DNA from: Chloroflexia bacterium
Lineage (GTDB): Bacteria; Chloroflexota; Chloroflexia; Thermomicrobiales; UBA6265
DNA: 8,832 nucleotides
Direction of reading: 5' to 3'
NCBI GenBank assembly: GCA_013696265.1
Contig: JACCYX010000490.1
Coordinates: 1 to 8,832 of the forward strand
In this document: piece by piece, positions 6,376 through 8,832 of the stretch
Numbering within the stretch: the first letter of the stretch is position 1
Layout of the letters: every line of letters begins with the position of its first letter
The notes under the pieces: model-generated
Databases searched by the model: none
Seen by the model: only the letters and a program-made list of their open reading frames with translations
What the model was told of the DNA's origin: nothing
Position numbers and translations under genes: made by a program

Positions 6376-6454
6376 TGGTAGTGGCATATCCAGCGGGACC
6401 AGCTTGTCTCTGCCGTTGAAGCAGCCAAGGCAAAGACAGGCTTTGCCGCTACCA
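6376..6454. repeat. Palindromic element D (REP-doublet-like, GGTAG ends)
   Basis: The ends are perfect inverse complements, TGGTAG (6376-6381) and CTACCA (6449-6454). The right unit is a clean hairpin: GGCAAAG (6429-6435), loop ACAGG, CTTTGCC (6441-6447), one base, then CTAC. On the minus strand it reads GTAG-C-stem-CCTGT-stem. The left unit starts GTAG-T-GGCA and ends AGCTTGTCTCTGCC (6401-6414), but about 14 extra bases split it, so its own hairpin is degraded. The element lies 27 nt after the leuC stop, in the leuC-leuD gap. It is 79 bp, the same as element E. Confidence 0.8.
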
Positions 6455-6481
6455 GAGCGCTGTCCGTCTGGTCCGAGGAAT

Positions 6482-7885
6482 CTAAAGGTCGGCGGGTGTG
6501 GCGAACGTGCCGGCGATGGCCGTAGCCGCCGCGACCTGCGGCGAAACCAAATGGGTCCGACCGCCCTTGCCCTGGCGACCCTCGAAGTTGCGGTTGCTGG
6601 TCGAGGCGCAGCGCTCGCCGGGCGCGAGCTGGTCCGGGTTCATCCCCAGGCACATCGAGCAGCCCGCCGATCGCCACTCGAAACCGGCGGCGGTAAAGAC
6701 GCGGTCGAGTCCTTCACGCTCGGCCTGGGCCTTGACCCGCATCGAGCCGGGAACGACCAGGCCCCGGATGTTTCCGGCGATGTGCCGCCCATCGAGGACT
6801 CGGGCCGCCGACCGCAGGTCTTCGATCCGGCTATTAGTGCACGAACCGATGAAGACGGTATCGACCGGGATGTCGCGAATGGCGGTACCGGCCTGGAGAT
6901 TCATGTACTTCAGGGCGCGGGCGGCGGCCTCGCGATCGTTCAGGTTCTGGAACTGCGAGGGATCGGGAACCACGCTGTCAATCGACACGACCTGGCCGGG
7001 ATTCGTGCCCCAGGAGACAAACGGCGTCAGCGCGCCGCCGTCGAGGACGACTTCATGATCGAAGGTGGCGTCCTCGTCCGTCGGCAAGGCCCGCCAGGCA
7101 TCCAATGCCAGCTCCCAATCTCTCCCCTTTGGCGCGAACTCCTTGCCTTCGACGTAGGCGAAGGTCGCGTCGTCGGGCGCGATCATCCCGGCCTTGGCCC
7201 CGCCCTCGATCGACATGTTGCAGACCGTCATCCGGCCCTCCATCGAGAGCGACCGGATAACCGAGCCACGGTATTCGACGATCGACCCGGCGCCGCCGCC
7301 GGTACCGATCTCGCCGATGATCGCCAGGATCACGTCCTTGGCGGTGACGCCGTCCCGCAACTCGCCATCGACCGTGATCGACATGGTTTTCGGTTTGACC
7401 TGGGGCAGGGTTTGGGTGGCGAGGACATGCTCGACCTCGCTGGTGCCGATCCCGAACGCCAGGGCCCCGAAGGCGCCGTGGGTGGAGGTGTGACTATCAC
7501 CGCAAACGATGGTCGATCCCGGTTGCGTGAGCCCGAACTCGGGCCCGATGATGTGGACGATGCCCTGGCCGGGATCGCCCATCGGATGGAGGCGAACCCC
7601 GAATTCCCGACAATTCTCGGTCAACTTCCGGACCTGGGTGGCTGAGATGGGATCGGCGATCGGCGCCCCGATGTTGACCGTCGGCACGTTGTGGTCGGCG
7701 GTCGCGATCGTGAGATCGGGCCGCCGCACGGGTCGCCCCGCGAGACGCAGCCCGTCGAATGCCTGCGGTGACGTCACCTCGTGGACGAGGTGCAGGTCGA
7801 TGTAGAGCAGGTCCGGTTCACCGGGGGCGGAATGGACAACGTGCTGTTCCCAGACCTTGTCCGAGAGGGTTTTGGGCGAGGACAC
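6482..7885 (-). CDS. leuC: 3-isopropylmalate dehydratase large subunit
   Basis: This 467-residue aconitase-family subunit (usual length about 466-475) carries the catalytic [4Fe-4S] cluster. The three cluster ligands are Cys349 in FIGSCTNSR, and Cys409 and Cys412 in AGCSMCLGMNPDQL. Other signatures are LLYIDLHLVHEVTSPQAF near the N-terminus, TADHNVPT at about 62-69 and GDSHTSTHGAFGALAFGIG at about 129-147. It works with LeuD on 2-isopropylmalate. The start is the GTG at 7883-7885, with GGAGG 6 nt upstream and homology beginning immediately (VSSPKTLSDKVWEQHVV). A 37-residue in-frame upstream extension is translated from repeat E and is discounted. It lies 159 bp after leuA in the same direction. 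Confidence 0.97.
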   Translation of the reverse strand: MSSPKTLSDKVWEQHVVHSAPGEPDLLYIDLHLVHEVTSPQAFDGLRLAGRPVRRPDLTIATADHNVPTVNIGAPIADPISATQVRKLTENCREFGVRLHPMGDPGQGIVHIIGPEFGLTQPGSTIVCGDSHTSTHGAFGALAFGIGTSEVEHVLATQTLPQVKPKTMSITVDGELRDGVTAKDVILAIIGEIGTGGGAGSIVEYRGSVIRSLSMEGRMTVCNMSIEGGAKAGMIAPDDATFAYVEGKEFAPKGRDWELALDAWRALPTDEDATFDHEVVLDGGALTPFVSWGTNPGQVVSIDSVVPDPSQFQNLNDREAAARALKYMNLQAGTAIRDIPVDTVFIGSCTNSRIEDLRSAARVLDGRHIAGNIRGLVVPGSMRVKAQAEREGLDRVFTAAGFEWRSAGCSMCLGMNPDQLAPGERCASTSNRNFEGRQGKGGRTHLVSPQVAAATAIAGTFATPADL

Positions 7886-7891
7886 GAGCTG

Positions 7892-7896
7892 CCTCC
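7892..7896 (-). promoter_or_regulatory. Shine-Dalgarno that decides the leuC start
   Basis: GGAGG on the minus strand lies 6 nt before the GTG at 7885. It fixes the start downstream of repeat E and rules out a longer reading frame through that repeat. Confidence 0.75.
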
Positions 7897-7934
7897 GTGA
7901 TCGAGCAAGTCTTGCCTGTTCAACGGTCGACACC

Positions 7935-8013
7935 TGGTAGGGGAGCACCTTGTGTGCTCCCGCCAGATACCGGGTCGTGAACCCACAGGAGCACACAAGG
8001 TGCTCCCCTACCA
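7935..8013. repeat. Perfect 26-bp inverted repeat E (REP doublet / REPIN-like)
   Basis: The arms 7935-7960 and 7988-8013 are exact reverse complements over 26 bp, separated by 27 bp. Each arm is itself a hairpin: GTAG head, one G, stem GGAGCAC, loop CTTGT, stem GTGCTCC (7-bp perfect stem). Two GTAG-headed hairpins facing inward with heads outermost is the defining layout of a REPIN. It lies 31 nt after the leuA stop and 49 nt before the leuC start, in the middle of the operon. No U-tract follows on either strand, so a terminator call is not supported. Confidence 0.93.
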
Positions 8014-8044
8014 GAATGATGCATGTGCCAGCTTGCCGGCATCC

Positions 8045-8832
8045 CTAACTCCAGCGCGAGGTCGACGATCCCATCAGGACCGTGTCCGGCCGGTGCTCGG
8101 TGAACTGGCTGAGCGCCGCGAGGTAGGCCCGGGCACTGGCCTCCACGATGTCGGTGGCGAGCCCGTGCCCTGTGTAGATTTCGCCATCGACCTTGATACG
8201 AACGTGGACCTGGCCCTGGGCATCCTCGCCGGGGGTCACGGCTTCGACATGGTAGTACGTCAATTCATTGTCGCTCGGGACCACAGCGTCGATCGCCCCG
8301 TAGAGGGCATTGACTGGTCCGTTGCCCTCGGCGTCGCCCGAGAACTCGACGCCGTCCCGTTCGATCACAACGCTGGCCGTCGCCGCGCCGCCGCTGCCGA
8401 TGCTGGCATTCCACCGGACGAGGTGGAGTGAACTCGATGTCACCGCAAGCTCATCGGAGACTAGGGCGGCGATGTCCGCGCCGGTCACGCTCTTCTTGCG
8501 GTCGGCCAGTTCCAGGAACCGCCCGTAGACGGTATCGATCTGGTCGTCCGGGACCTTCAAGCCGAGATCCTTCAGGGCGTTGCGGAAGCCGGCCCGGCCG
8601 GAATGCTTGCCCAGGACCAGTTTGGTTCCTTCCCAACCGACATCTTCGGGAACCATGATCTCGTAGGTCGCGCGATTCTTGAGCATGCCGTCCTGATGGA
8701 TGCCAGCCTCGTGAGCGAAGGCGTTGGCGCCGACGATCGCCTTGTTGACCTGGACGGCGACCCCGGTCAGCGAACTGACCAGGCGGCTCGTCGGCACCAG
8801 GCGCTGCTTCTCGACACCCGTCCAGGCGCCGC
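8045..8832 (-). CDS. leuA: 2-isopropylmalate synthase, C-terminal half (5' end outside the window)
   Basis: The frame is open to the window edge, so the start and the catalytic TIM barrel with its metal ligands are not visible. The last 261 residues are seen, about half of a usual 510-550 residue LeuA. After TSRLVSSLTGV comes NKAIVGANAFAHEAGIHQDG (visible residues about 29-48), whose AGIHQDG histidine is conserved in catalysis, then MLKNRATYEIMVPEDVG and LGKHSGRAGF. The C-terminal part, from about residue 110, is the LeuA dimerisation/leucine-binding domain, with GNGPVNALYGAIDAVV and ASARAYLAALSQF, so leucine feedback inhibition is expected. The enzyme condenses acetyl-CoA with 2-oxoisovalerate, the first committed step to leucine. 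The stop is TAG at 8045-8047. It is the first of the leu genes visible here; any promoter or leader lies beyond 8832. Confidence 0.96.
   Translation of the reverse strand, partial: GAWTGVEKQRLVPTSRLVSSLTGVAVQVNKAIVGANAFAHEAGIHQDGMLKNRATYEIMVPEDVGWEGTKLVLGKHSGRAGFRNALKDLGLKVPDDQIDTVYGRFLELADRKKSVTGADIAALVSDELAVTSSSLHLVRWNASIGSGGAATASVVIERDGVEFSGDAEGNGPVNALYGAIDAVVPSDNELTYYHVEAVTPGEDAQGQVHVRIKVDGEIYTGHGLATDIVEASARAYLAALSQFTEHRPDTVLMGSSTSRWS

Noticed and set aside
5618..7645. A 675-codon plus-strand open frame opposite leuD and leuC
   Set aside because: The catalytic motifs of LeuD and LeuC are intact on the other strand. The plus-strand product is low-complexity shadow translation and also runs through repeat D.
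7886..7996. N-terminal extension of LeuC by 37 residues
   Set aside because: It is translated from the right portion of the leuA-leuC spacer, including repeat E. A strong Shine-Dalgarno and the start of family homology are at 7885.
7935..8013. Intrinsic terminator between leuA and leuC
   Set aside because: The stems are strong but no U-run follows in either direction. GTAG heads and doubled hairpins fit a REP doublet better.

Overview
The window comes from a high-GC bacterial chromosome. It has many GTG starts, good Shine-Dalgarno sites, and long spurious open frames opposite the real genes. It contains housekeeping and biosynthetic genes only: no rRNA or tRNA, no CRISPR array, no phage genes and no transposase. 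The lineage cannot be fixed from sequence alone. A HrcA/CIRCE-controlled groESL operon, a leuACDB gene order and intergenic palindromes beginning GTAGGGGCGG would fit a Chloroflexota-type genome (for example Thermomicrobia), but that is inference.

Layout. Positions 1-430 (minus strand) hold the start of groEL and the whole of groES, preceded by a CIRCE operator at 543-570. The divergent spacer 431-964 also contains a decayed palindromic repeat (A). On the plus strand follow a class I aminotransferase (965-2158), a RidA-like imine deaminase (2195-2644), the transcript cleavage factor greA (2779-3252) and a 2H-phosphoesterase/2'-5' RNA ligase-like gene (3245-4072) that overlaps the end of greA. 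From 8832 down to 4213, on the minus strand, lies a leucine operon in the order leuA (3' half only), leuC, leuD, leuB. It converges on the plus-strand genes.

How the genes work together. LeuA makes 2-isopropylmalate, LeuC and LeuD isomerise it to 3-isopropylmalate, and LeuB oxidises it to the keto acid that is transaminated to leucine. The adjacent aminotransferase/Rid pair fits amino-acid metabolism: a PLP enzyme next to a protein that clears reactive enamine/imine by-products. The aminotransferase looks aspartate-type rather than branched-chain.

The most unusual feature is in the spacers. Every gap of the leu operon, and the gap after leuB, carries a palindromic element. Three of these (C, D, E) have the architecture of REP doublets (REPINs): a GTAG head followed by a hairpin, present twice in inverted orientation with the heads outward. 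A and B are an 85 % identical 72-bp pair related to C. A second oddity is the CIRCE operator, whose half-sites are perfect but separated by 10 nt instead of the usual 9.
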